Shown in pieces: positions 1 to 12,159 of a DNA stretch of 64,000 bases (positions are counted from its first letter, which is position 1; every line of letters starts with the position of its first letter). Made by a program: the position numbers and the translations under genes. This DNA comes from Straminergon stramineum (lineage: Eukaryota > Streptophyta > Bryopsida > Hypnales > Calliergonaceae), in the NCBI GenBank assembly GCA_963920665.1, contig OY987272.1, positions 16,001,001 to 16,065,000 of the forward strand, read 5' to 3'. The notes below the pieces were generated by a model. That model saw only the letters and a program-made list of their open reading frames with translations, had not been told where the DNA came from and searched no databases.

Positions 1-345
1 CTCTTGAAGAGCTTCCTCTCTCATTCTCACCTTTTGCTAATCCAATCAATATATACTACAAAAACACCAACAATTGCTTGCAAAACAACCCTCAATCAAC
101 TTTCAAACTCAAATTTTCATCATTTTCTAGTAGTTTGGCAATTTTCAACAATTTTGTTGGTTTTAGAAAGCTCTAACAATTATTGACACTCTCAACAACT
201 AATAATAAGACATCAACAAGCTTTTTCATAAGATTCAATAAATGGTTGTAAGTTAAAGCTTCATTGTGAGGTGACAACAACAAAACAATGAGAACATAGG
301 GTTAGTACTAGGACTAAAATGCAAACTCTAAAACTAAGAACTTTG
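1..345 (+). repeat. dispersed repeat, copy 1 (window edge)
   Basis: This stretch recurs in the same orientation at about 15,475-15,820 with scattered mismatches. Shared landmarks include GAAGAGCTTCCTCTCTCATT, CAACAATTGCTTGCAAAAC and the stretch around ATGGTTGTAAGTTAAAGCTT. The copy begins at or before the window edge, so its left boundary is unknown. It has no coding capacity beyond a chance 60-codon frame. It could be a fragment of an LTR or another high-copy repeat; the class is not resolved. Confidence 0.75.
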
Positions 346-2740
346 GGAATAGGATAGAAGCACCTATAACCAACACTTCAAGTCACATCTTATACTTTAA
401 GGTGGAATCAACACATGAGATTATTTTTTAACATATTGGCAATTTTAAATGTTAAAAATGAAGAAATAAATTGATAATTTTCTCAACATATATGAATATG
501 CTATGAATTTGTGAAGTTCAAATATATAGTGCATCCGAAAGCATTCTTGCATTCATGTATGCAAGTTGTACATTTGGAACATCTTATATATCTACATGTG
601 TCCTACCATATCTAAATTTGTTTAGGGTATAGTGTTGGAAATGGTTGCTTCTACCTTAACGCCTATCACATCTAGAACTAGTAAATGGCTTTTGTATGAT
701 TGTAGATGCAAAATTTTGGATGAAGGATTGAGTTTTTTTCATCCAATATTTTATTTTAGAAGTCTTTGAATGTATCTCAAGTAGATGGTTGTAGAAATTA
801 TCCTATAGGGATAATATTGACATCTCTGATAAGAAGATGCTAAAAAAATAGATGTCAAAAGATGCTCTTTTAGTGTATTTGGCATTTTATACATCCTTGC
901 TCTTCATCTAAATTATAGACATTAAAAAGAACTTTTTTGAATTTGATACCAACTATTGATATAAAGCATACTAAGTTTCATTCTTACTTTGATTTGAAAT
1001 TTTGTGAAAATAACTAATCATTAAATGGTTTATTGAAATTTGAAATTTGAACCTATAATCATGCTCTAGTAATTATCTTATTATAGAATGATATAGGATT
1101 TTAGTGTAAACCATGGTGATTTACACTATAATATATAGCAATGGTGAAGTCTTCAAATTTTTGAAGAATTTTCTATAATTATTTGATAGAAATTTCTTCC
1201 ACTTATTCTTCTTGAATTCATCATAATTTCAGCTTTTAATCAAATATTTTGAAAATTTTAAGGGCATGTAGAAGGCATATCACTTCATCTTTGAAAAATA
1301 AATATAACAAAGAATACACTCACATCTAGGAAAAATTAGAGCTTATAGAGCAAAAAATAATGCAATTTAGCACATAGTCTTACAACATGAGGCAATGTTT
1401 AGTGGTTAACCTCATAATTTCAAAGGAGCCAAAATGTAGCTTTGGGATGACAAATTTACTTTTAATGGAGGATATAAAACAATGTATTTCATCCAATTTT
1501 GCAAGAGGGGGGTTTTCAAGGGGCAAGGAGAGAAGATTTTCCTTGTCATGATTTATACAAAAAAGACCTTATGGTGGTCCAAGAATTTTTCTCAATGATG
1601 AATTGTGTGCCACAGATTACAAAGAAAAACCTTCTAGTGTATTTTGGCAACTCTTATTTCCTTGCTCTTGATTTGAATTTGAGCCATGTAAATGATCTTT
1701 GGAATTTGAGCCCTACTAATGAAAATAATGAAGTTTAATGAATCTAGTTTCTATGCCAATTTGAAATTTTCAAAAATTCCTATCATTGAACATTCTAATG
1801 TGTATTGAACATTTTATTGTATATTGATGTATTGATTTTTTGTTAATAGTTTGGCACAGAAAAATGGTTATACTATAATATTCTTCACTTTAGTATACAC
1901 CTATAGAGAAATTTTCAGATTTATAAAGCTAATCTTGACTTAGATATAAATGAACTTCACTTTTTCTTCAAAAAAATCATTGTAATCTGAAACATCACCA
2001 ATAAATCTGAAAATTTTATGACTTATAGAAGACATGTGTTCTCATCTCTGAGAAATAAAATAAAACAATTGTCACTCAAACTCCATGGCAAAATAAAGGA
2101 AACACAGACGAAAAAATTGAGACAAGTTAATACATCGTTATAGGCTTTGTCTGTCTAGGATTAACCCTAGAATGCTAGACCAGTCATTGTAGAAATCGTC
2201 CTTTTTGGTACGATATGAATGATTTGTGTAAAAAAAGAAACCGAGAGCATTGATTAGAGGTCAAACTATTTTGCAAGAGTTCCCCTTTTCACACAAAATT
2301 CCAAGGATATATTGATTCACACTTCTGTCTTACATAGAAGGGTTCTCAGTCATCCATTGCACACGTAGTGTCCACAACAACGATAGAGGGTTGAATGGCA
2401 CTAGAGCAAACCCCATTGTTTTTCAGACCAGTGTCACTTTTCATTGAAAATGATCTAAAGCTAGTTGCCAAGTCAGCCCACGTTTTGTCCTTTGTGACTT
2501 TTTTCCACTCACCCCACATTTTTGTCACTATTTCAGGGAATGAAAAGTGATTGGGTTCGCAGTAGTGCACGTGCCAACAATCATATTGAATTACAAGAGA
2601 ACACATCTGCAGCTAAGCTTTCTGTAAGTTAATATATCCAGTGTGAGACTAATAAATCTGACTTGTAGTGTCACTCAACGATTTGACTGTCCCCAAGTCG
2701 GCACCCATGCAACTGCAAATTATCAAACATAAATCAAATC
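346..2740. other. AT-rich intergenic DNA, no gene seen
   Basis: I see no coding exon, RNA gene or clear repeat boundary here. The reading frames are short and have no recognisable motif. The composition matches the decayed repeat DNA elsewhere in the window. Confidence 0.5.
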
Positions 2741-2756
2741 AAGCACTCATGCTGGG

Positions 2757-3000
2757 CAACCTTCCTAGGCAGTCTCTGGGCCCTCCGCTGGATTCATCCT
2801 CAAACCACCCTGACTGGAATGACGCGGCGAGACTTCACCCTGTGGCCGGCCGTGAGCTGCCTCAAAACTACTCTCTGCGCTTGGGTCTGGATTGGCTTGG
2901 CTTGTCGGTCGTCGTGTCTTGTCTTGCGGGTTCTGTTTGTTACTTCCCTCTTTGCAATGAAATCCCGTTCATTTGTTTGAAAAAATAAAATAAAAAATCC
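2757..3000 (+). mobile_element. short retroposed insert (LINE 3'-end- or SINE-like)
   Basis: This ~245-bp segment is more GC-rich than its surroundings and ends in an A-rich tail (AAAAAATAAAATAAAAAAT near 2,980-2,998). It is flanked by a near-identical direct repeat: AGCACTCATGCTGGG at 2,742-2,756 on the left and AGCACTCATCTGGGA at 3,001-3,015 on the right. An A-rich tail plus a 14-15 bp target duplication is the hallmark of target-primed retroposition. The T-rich stretch before the tail, with ATGAAATCC, resembles plant LINE 3' ends. No reverse transcriptase is present, so it is either a strongly 5'-truncated LINE or a SINE. Confidence 0.6.
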
Positions 3001-3396
3001 AGCACTCATCTGGGAATTGGATCCGCGTCTCGATCAGTCCCGCCTCAAAAGTCTTGTAACTCACACCGCGACTTTTCCAAAGAAATCCAAATAGACAAGT
3101 CACCACGAGTCTAGCTTCGCTCAATTCTCCAGATGGCCGGAGAGGACCAAGGTCCACGCCAAGTGACAATGTTTCTAGCCATATCCTTTTGCTTTGCATT
3201 GATTTCTCAAAGACACTTGACTGCCTTTTGACCAACAACAGAAAATTGGCCAGCCACAAATGACATCTGAAACACAAGGGAATTCACATGGACCCACTGC
3301 TTCATCAGCCTTACGTAGAGAGCATATTATGTTTCCTTGGCTACGTAGGTCCTGGCGGATATTGGAAACACAAGGCAGTGCAAATCCCATATCGGT

Positions 3397-3512
3397 ATTG
3401 ACATGTTCAAAAAACAGAACAAACATGTTGAAGAAAACAGAACGAACATGTTGAAGAAAACAGAACAAACATGTTGACAAAAAAACAAGCAAACATGTTG
3501 AAAAAAAGAACA
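3397..3512. repeat. minisatellite, about 25-bp unit
   Basis: Four to five tandem copies of a unit built on AACATGTTGAAGAAAACAGA, with small substitutions and A-run length changes. Read on the minus strand they give repetitive Phe/Cys/Leu-rich frames, which are artefacts of the repeat. Confidence 0.8.
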
Positions 3513-6500
3513 GTGCCAGGAAGTGTTTCTATTTCCCAAACTAGTAAATTGAATACCATAGCTTTCTAGCAGCTTTGGCAACTTTTTGTCTAATAATTAA
3601 TTAAAGTACAGCAAACAATTAGGTCATCTAAACAATGATATATTAAACTAGGCACTTTTAGAAAATTAATTAAACGAAGTTAGGCATTCATCCAAGTTGT
3701 TCTTACAATTTTTAGATGGTTATTCCTACTTTCAATCAAGGCAACCACATTTACCAAAAGTTAACTCTTGTCTTGAACTTCAAACCATAAAACTCTCTAC
3801 CTTGAGTGTTACAATTTTGTTTAGTGTTTGGGGTTCGTCGTTTGTGAGGGATATGCCTTTTGTTAGTGAGTGATTGTGCATTACAACTTTCAAAATGATG
3901 AGGTAAAAAATTTTGCAATATGTATTTACAATTCTTGACAATGAAGAGATGCAAGATTGTATGGACCCAATTGAATTTCAAATATTGGAGAATCTTGTAA
4001 TTTTTTGAGAAGGTTTTGGTGGTTTCATCCATCTTCTAAAATGGTTTTTTTTCAATGTTAAAGGAACTCATGACAAAATTAGGTAAGATTTTCACAAAAA
4101 TTCACAAAAAAAATTTGGTTGGCAAGGGCTACCCTCAAAAGTCATGTGACCTCAAAATTCAGTTATTTTTTTCTTGGCTTAAAATTTTTATTGTTTTCAT
4201 TTAGGCTTCATTCTACCTTTTTTTAAGATAAGACTTCAAATAGACACCATGGTAACAAAGTGGACCAAGCTAGAAACGAAGATAAAAGTTCACGTCCTAG
4301 ACAAGGGTGTAAAGAGAATTATTTTGGGTACACGTTTCAAAATATCTAGAAACACTCTTCTATCATCTATTTGATGGAATCTCATTTTGACCAAGTTATA
4401 AAAAAAGTTCATCTTCTATATATTTCTAACAATTAGAAAAGAAAAGCATTTATTTTTTAGATTTTTTATTATACTTTTTTTTCTAACTTCAGAATTTTTT
4501 GGTTGAGCCAAAATTTGTGATAATACATTCATTTGTAGTATTCTAAAATTTTTCCATTTATCGTTTTCTTTTCTTATTATTTTGCTAAAATATCATAGTA
4601 TTCCTAGTTTTATTTCCAAGAGTAACTAATATTATATATGTTTTACACATTTACCTTCACATTCTTTTGGAATGAACATTTATAAAGTTTATCATACACA
4701 AACTTATAACATTGTTAACCTTGAAATTCCAAAGTGCCCCTTTTGGATTATTTTCATCATTTTGAAGTGCTTGTGCATCCAATAGACTTGTCCAATTCCA
4801 TCTATTCAACTTTTTTAGGATGTTTGTGTTAGTTTTATAACATTTTTATTTTCTTATGGTACAAATTTTTCTTGTTCAAGTATTATACAATTCAAACTGG
4901 GTGATTGCAAGAAAGACTTGTCTTTTTTCATGTCACATTTAGATTCTAGAGTGACAGAGTTGTCAACCTCTATAACTTTTGAAGCATAGCCCTACTAAAC
5001 TTGAAATTTTTATTAAAGATGGTTGTATTGATTGTAACAAAAAATCTTATTTTTTCTATTAAAAAATCATTTTATAATTAAATGAAAATTTTTAAATTTG
5101 TCACACTTTTAAATTTAGGGTATTTTAGTACTAAAGAGTATCTAAAATTAATGATCTAAAGCTGAAATTTTTGTAGTCTATTCCTGCAATACATGGGCAC
5201 ATTCCTAATTCTAATCATCAAGAAACATATTATTTTATGTCTTCCACATTCATACAAAGAAGGCTCCCTAGAGGTTGGAATGTGTACTTTAAAATATTGA
5301 AGATATTTTCAAGATCATTCTTTTGGTAGAATCTCATCACTATAAATTCCTTGTGGTGATGGGGATCAACTTTTGCCATTCAATATTGGACCTTCCAAAA
5401 TGACTTCAATGAGGAAATAATAGAATGCAACATTTAGTCCTAGTGCATTAGTAGGATAATTTTGAGATTCAAAAAAGTTATGGACAAATATAGAAACCAG
5501 AATTTGGTAGAATATTGACTTTAGGTGGCATTGCATTTTCTACATTAATTTATCATGACCAATTTTTTTTTAACTAAATGGTGATGTTCTTTCCATAAAT
5601 AAATAAAATTTAAAAGACATTGTATGCCTCATGCAATAATGCACCCAAACTTTCATGAAAAATAGAACTTTTGATGGAATTTTGAGAACGCCTAATTTTT
5701 TGAATATCCAAGCATGTGAAAGTAAACGACAAAAGATAAAAATGTATTAAAAAATTGATTTAGTCTATAAATTCAATTATACATAATTTCTTGGTAATCT
5801 ATTTAAAAATAATAATATTGATGAAATTCTTTCTTGAATATGCTCATAAATGAATCTAAAATCAAATATGGGTAATTTCTACAACTCAAAGTTTGGATGG
5901 AAATGGATATATTTAATATTAAAATGGCAATTTGAAATTCAATATCTATAAGATTAATTAATTTTGAAATATTGAAATAGCTAATACATATACATGGTAA
6001 ATTCAATTATTGTTCATAGTACTAATTCTACATAATTTTAAATTGGTTCAAAAAATAGTGTTCTTAACAATTGGAGAAGGAAGTGCAATGTATAAGCATC
6101 ATTTTATTAGTTGGATTCAAATTCCAAAAATACCACTTTTGTGGCTAAACTTCACATCATGAATAAAGAGCAAGAAATCGTCCAAATACACTACAAGGAT
6201 GATCATAGCATCTCCTTTAGAAAAGTTCATAAGATCATAATGAGGGACTTGGCAATACTATTCACTGAAAATGTACTCAACTACCCTCCAAATAAATAAA
6301 TGGGATGAAAAAGCATTTTTTTCATCTACTTTCAAAAAAAGTCATCCATCAAACACTTAGTGTTTGCAGTAGCAATATAGGGTTAAGCAATCAAACAAGT
6401 CAAACGGCTCAACTCTCCTACATTAAAATTATGTCTAGTAATTGCAAAGTAGTCCAAGTCATGAAAATTAACAACAGGTCAATACAAACCTCGGCTACTG

Positions 6501-6600
6501 CCTTTCGGTAGGTCCTAACCGATGATTATTTTTATAACTTGGCTTGCTTTGCAATTTCATAGGCCGTACTGTAATGATAAATGAATATTCTTTAAGGAAC
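3513..6600. other. AT-rich intergenic DNA, no gene seen
   Basis: About 3 kb of very AT-rich sequence. Two adjacent short frames at 6,111-6,511 on the plus strand show no recognisable domain and are not called. No transposon ends or RNA genes were recognised. Confidence 0.5.
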
Positions 6601-6655
6601 TACAGAAGTCCTGCATGCAGCGACTCTTTCGGAAGCGCTTCGCGTGCGTGGCCGT

Positions 6656-6663
6656 TATAAAGG
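6656..6663 (+). promoter_or_regulatory. TATA box of the GDSL gene
   Basis: TATAAAGG lies about 200 bp upstream of the GDSL start codon, in a locally GC-richer stretch that begins near 6,610. A TATA box here predicts transcription starting near 6,690 and a 5' leader of roughly 165 nt. It is the only good TATA element close to this gene. Confidence 0.6.
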
Positions 6664-6855
6664 TCGGAAATGATCTTGGGGAGATCATCATCTGGAACTC
6701 ATCTGATCATCATCTTCATCTCTTGGGAAGAGCGCGTGATCGATCAGATCTTACTAGCTGGCGTTGCAATTGTTCGCACTTGCAACATATTAATTGTTAG
6801 GACCTGCTATTGTGATAGCAATTTGTGACTAAAGGAGCTAGGTGGTGTGCGCATC

Positions 6856-8874
6856 ATGGCGCGAGCAAGGATGGTGTTGGGAGCTGGTGCGGTTCTGCTG
6901 GTCTGTGCGCTCTTCCAAGTCGCAGTGGCTGAGAATTCTACTCTGCCGCTCTGTGCTCAATCGGGTGTCTTCGCCTTCGGAGACTCGCTGACTGACACTG
7001 GAAACGGTATTGGTGCGTTTCCTGACCAGTTTTCCAATGCGGAGACCCCACCCAATGGCCAGCAGTTTCCCATGCACTCTGCGGATCGATTCTGCGACGG
7101 CAAATTGTTGATTGACTTCCTTGGTAAGCATTGGATAACTACACTCGTGTTTCAATTCCATCAAGATTGAGTAATCATGCGGATCACAGTGAGTGAGTGT
7201 CTTGCAGCGGTTCATTGAGTGTGAATCGGTCGATAGCTAGTAATTATTTCCTAGTTCTGCAATAATTTTGAGCCTTTTCGGATTTGGATCTAGACAGAGT
7301 GTTCATGTTTGGTGTTAGTAGTGCTGTGCGGCGATCCATAGCTGGGATGCGTCGTACATGAATCAGTGGTCAACTACTATTCTAGATTTCTAGCTAGTTC
7401 TCCAAGAAATAACAGATTCCAGATGTTAACTAGTAAAATCTGTTTGGTTTCGGACGCTATTTGGATTCGGTATCGATTAATCTGATTTTGGTTTTTGGAT
7501 CCCGGTGCAGCCTTTGGAGTGAATAGACGGCCCATCTACCCAGTGCTAAGAGGAATAGCAGGCGATTTCAGATTCGGAACCAACTTTGCCTCGTACGGTG
7601 CTCCCGCTCGGACTGTGAAAGTGTGGCGCAAGGATTCCGGATTCAACACGCCCTTCTCCCTGGATGTGCAGCTCCAGTGGTTTCACCGCTACGCGATCCG
7701 TGTCTGGTTTTACGAGAAATACCCCTCTACTAGTAAGATTTCTTTGACGCCCACGCAGTTCTTCATGCTTCTCACAACACCAACCAGAGCTTCTTGAAAT
7801 GCATTTCTAATCAATTTTATTTAAACGAAATATTAGATTATTACCGACGAGTCCTTGATGCGAAAGTCTTACATGTAATGTGCCTCTTGCAGCTGGATTC
7901 GTGCAGAGCCTGCCGAAGCTGTCCACTTTCAACGAGTCTCTGTTCGTGGTGTACGCTGGCTACCAGGACTACTTCTTCAGCTTGTACGACGGGAGTCTCA
8001 CAATCAAGCAGACCAAGAAAATCATTCCCGATGTCGTGAAAGCCATCGAAGATCACATCGTCGTAAGTAGCAGGCTTCTCCTTCACCGCCTTCCATTCTG
8101 CGCATGCAGTTTTCATTTCCCAGCTTCTAATTTTCTATTGCATTTGATTATCAGTAAACTGGTCGACTGAAACTGAGAACCATGAACCAATAAGAGACAG
8201 ACTGTAGTATTTTCAGCATCGCTGCATTAGATTTGACCTAATTTTATCCTGGGTGACCTCGATTACAGGGCATGGTGACTCCGTACTTGTACATCCCTCC
8301 TGCCAGCCCTTCCTTGTACCTGCCCATCGCCACGCAAATCCTGGTGGTGAACCTCCCCCCTCTGGGCTGCATCCCCGCGCTTCTCACCCTCTTCAAGGGC
8401 AAGGGTCTGGAGTACGACTCCTTCGGTTGCATCAAGACGCTGAACGACATCAGCAATGGGCACAATAAGGCGCTGAAATACAAGGTGGAGGAGCTCAGGA
8501 AGACTTACCCTCACATCCAGATTCTCTACGGTGACGGTTACGCAGTTTACGAGGACATCCTGAAGCACCCCGAGAGCTACAACGTGACGGCGCCCCTGAA
8601 GGCGTGCTGCGGCGTCGGCGGCGACTACAACTTCAACACGAAGGTGAGATGCGGGCATGCGGGATTTGTCGATGGCAAGTTTGTGAACTTGACGATGACG
8701 CTGCCGTCGCAGCCGTGCAAGGATGAGTCTTCCGTCTTGAGCTGGGATGGGATCCACACGTCCAATACGTTCAACAAAGCGGCGGCCACGGCGTTTCTGT
8801 CGGGAGAGCATATTACTCCTGCTGGTGGCCTTGGCTGCTCCCCAAACTTTACCTACTGGGATTCTAGCAGTTAG
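6856..8874 (+). CDS. GDSL esterase/lipase, secreted, four exons
   Basis: Exons are 6856-7123, 7511-7732, 7893-8062 and 8269-8874. All introns are GT-AG and the frame is kept throughout, giving 421 residues, within the usual plant GDSL range. The ATG at 6856 opens a signal peptide: hydrophobic stretch at residues 8-24, with likely cleavage near AVA-EN. Block I is FGDSLTDTGN with nucleophile Ser44. Block II is NFASYGA around Gly119. LVVNLPPLGCIPALL in exon 4 is a plant-family hallmark. WDGIH near the C-terminus supplies Asp380 and His383 of the triad. Block III reads GYQD (186-189) where the family normally has GxND, so the oxyanion-hole Asn is Gln here. The family hydrolyses esters of lipids, cutin precursors or acetylated wall polymers in the apoplast; the substrate cannot be told. 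Codon use is GC-rich compared with its surroundings, and this is the only clearly intact host gene in the window. Confidence 0.93.
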
Positions 8875-11624
8875 GTGCGCGCTTGCTGACGCGGAAGTAG
8901 GTCTCGAATCTGATTTTTCTCAATAAGGCAAGGATTCCCCTGAAATGGGACACCTGTAGAAGCGGCTACCTCATGTCGCCATTGCCGGATGAAAGAGGGG
9001 GTCAGCACCTCCTGCCCCATCTCTATCAAAGGAGTGAAGGACATCCAGCGCATTTGGAATTTCCCTCGTCCACCCAAAGTTCAATATTTTATATTTATTT
9101 AAATCAAATCAAATGATATTAGCCAATAATAGAGATTATTCCTTCATATTTATCCTACATTGAGCTACATGCCTGGTTATTGTAGGTAACTAGCTACGTG
9201 CTTAATAGTGCTCTAGTACAAGCCTAAATTTTATTGGTACAAAGGACTTAGGTACCAATATATCATGAAAATATGAGAAGGCGATGAATTGTGGTGGACA
9301 ATTGAAGAACTAAATCTCATCCTCGAAGGGTTCCGATGATGACGCCGAGGTTGTTGGTTTTACGGACTATTCCCCCAAATTGCCAATGAAGTGGTGTACA
9401 GAGTGTTACCTTGAGATTTTTGGCTAGTACTTAGTTACCTATTGATTTTAAAGAGGATGTACACCACCTCAACATTTTGTTAAATGGTAGTTCTATATCT
9501 TTTGTCCAACTCTTTTACAAAATTTGGCCAAGAGATTGCATTTGTATGTTGAGTGTAAGCATAATTGAGTGTCATTTTGTTCTAGCTTGACAGATGAAAT
9601 AGGGGAATATGAAAAACATGCCACTCAAACAAACTAAGTCTCCTTTTGTGTACACTAGTTTGCTTTATCATGAACTTGATCGCTTTCCTACTTCACAACT
9701 TTCCTAAACAAATTATGCACAACTACAAGTCATTCCTAAGCCTGAAGTTAACTATTGGGTAACATAGAGTCTACACTCTAGATAAAGGGGGTATGTAGTA
9801 TCTAAGAGTCACTAGACATTACTCGTGGGCATGAGACTATTAATGTACATATTCTAATCAATGTACCAGGGTTTAAAAAAAACCCAAGTAATTTTTCTTT
9901 AGTTTTCATGTAGATTCTGTGAATGATATACGTACAATCTAAGCCTGTTTGCAACATATCTAAAACTCTTAATTTTAATAAGTGGACCAAAGATTTGGAA
10001 GACAGAACATGAAGGGGAGGAACATGGAGTAAGGTTGTAAACTACAATAGCACCAAGTTGTCATGGTAGGGAGGTCAGCTTCCCAAGGGACAACCCAATC
10101 CAATTTCTTAATAAGGTTACTTATGAGCAAGAGTTTCAGTTCCTTGTTACATTGATAGAATTTAATCGTTTACCCAACCAACCTCGCAGCATCACAAAAA
10201 TAGACGAGTGCTTAGAATATTAACCATCAGATTAGTTTATCAGCAACAAGGACTTGAAGAACACATACATGGTCAATTTTGTGCATCGTACTCTGGCCCG
10301 AAAAATTGTGATGTACCTGTACATAGAGGTCTACAATTTAGATGAGGTATGGATTTTTGTTTCAGAATGAGCATTCTGAAAGGTATAAAAGTATTAGAAT
10401 TCTGCCAACTTAATGAAATTGATGTTAGTCGTAAATGAATTGTAAGAGACTTCGACGAAGAAATTAAGCATGAGAGAGCTTATTGTATTATAATACTTAT
10501 GCAAGAGATTGGTGGATTCAATCCTCAATTTCTATTCCCAAGTATTTGCAAGAAGGTACAAAAATTGAATGAGAGTTACAGCAATTGGTGGTAGCCGGGA
10601 ATATGTGAAGCAAGCAAATGAGATTTTTTAACAAGCTTGAATGCACTGTAAACAATCACATTGAGCATCGCTTTCGAGTCTTGCGTTCACAGGAAGTACA
10701 GTTTCTCTTCGAACTTTTGGTGCTTTAGTACCGCATTTGGAATGATTCCCACTCAATTTGAATTTTGCTAGGAGGTACGACACTGGTTAAGGCAATCTTC
10801 ACGCTTGAGAAAGGGCAAGTTCAAAATACCCTACCCAATAAGAGTAGAAAAGTTGGTTTTGGTGGCTGCTTCTACTTCATTGGTTGAGAGTTTGATTGCT
10901 TCTTTCAATCACTTTTGCTATTGAATGCTTAAGTAGATTTCTAGATCATATAATATGATGAAATTGTGATTGAGCATTTTCATCACTTATCTAGTCATAG
11001 AATTTTAGATATATCATAACTAATCTTTAATGATGGATGAATGCATGAAATGCTTGATTGTGCTATTTTGGAGTTATAATACATTGTGTATTTGCATGTC
11101 TTGTATCACATAACTCTTAATAAAATGACTTGATGGAGCCATTATTTATGGAAGAGGACGGGAGGTGGATGTTGCCTGGTCACTCCATCATATTTTTCAC
11201 ATTTTATTTTTTGAAACAATTGTATTATTTAAAATGTGGGCCCCATTGATTTTTGCACTACTTGTAATGTGCAAATGAAGGTTTCAAGGCTTTGTTTTGA
11301 GGTCGGGAGAGCTTAGCAATGGGAATTTTTACATAGATATATATATTGAAGCATGAAAAGCATTAAATTTCTATTGGTAATCAATTTTTATTTACATTCT
11401 TTGGCTATTCATTTATAATTCTAATAAAAGTATACAATTTTTTTTGAAATATTGTCAATGAGCAATGATTTTGACAAATGAACTTATAACTATAGAATTT
11501 TTTATTTTAGAACGACTAAAATACAATATGCTCTATGCTTTTATACAATAGTGAAAATATATGTAGAGATTTTCAAAATTTTGAACATCAATTGTATTTG
11601 GTATAAATTGTTTTACTTTTCATA
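8875..11624. other. intergenic DNA downstream of the GDSL gene
   Basis: The first ~200 bp stay GC-richer and probably contain the 3' untranslated region (AATAAG near 8,923 is a possible weak poly(A) signal). Beyond about 9,080 the sequence becomes AT-rich. There is no recognisable exon, RNA gene or repeat boundary until the TTAA element at 11,625. Confidence 0.5.
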
Positions 11625-12159
11625 GTAACCCTTAAAATTCTTTGACTATGTTTGCACCAAAAATGCTCCAAAATTGTCATTTCTAGTACAAGTAGCAAAT
11701 TTTAGAATAAAAAACATTTTTGGACACATGTAACCGTAGGATCTTGTAGTAAGTTGGTTTGAAAAGATATAGGAAATCTTTCAAAAATTTCCACCTTGTG
11801 CTTTGCTAGATAATTGCTATTGAATTGACAAAAAAACCTTTGGGGGGCCTTGATAAAGACTAGGCAATAGGACTTCACAAGGTCGCATTTGTATGAAAAA
11901 ATGTCCAAAATAGTGGTACTCCTCTAAATTCATTCTTTAAAGCAAGTTGGCTATATACTTGAAAAATTTCAGATCATTTGGAATTATACAACATATAGGA
12001 AAAAAATAGTAAGTAGAAAGTAGTGGAAAATGATTCAAAATACTAAATTGTTAAGAATTTAGTTGTAGAATTGAAAAATGACAATCCTAAAGATTGGAAT
12101 GTTGAAATAGAAAATCTACATTCTACGATTTTTTTTTCCAAAAAATATTTAAAATTAAG

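Noticed and set aside
2668..3277. Overlapping 70-106 codon frames on both strands
   Set aside because: They cover the retroposed insert and its flanks, have no motif, and are explained by local higher GC content.
3397..3512. CRISPR-like array of short repeats
   Set aside because: The units are contiguous with no unique spacers, and the sequence is plant nuclear DNA; it is a minisatellite.
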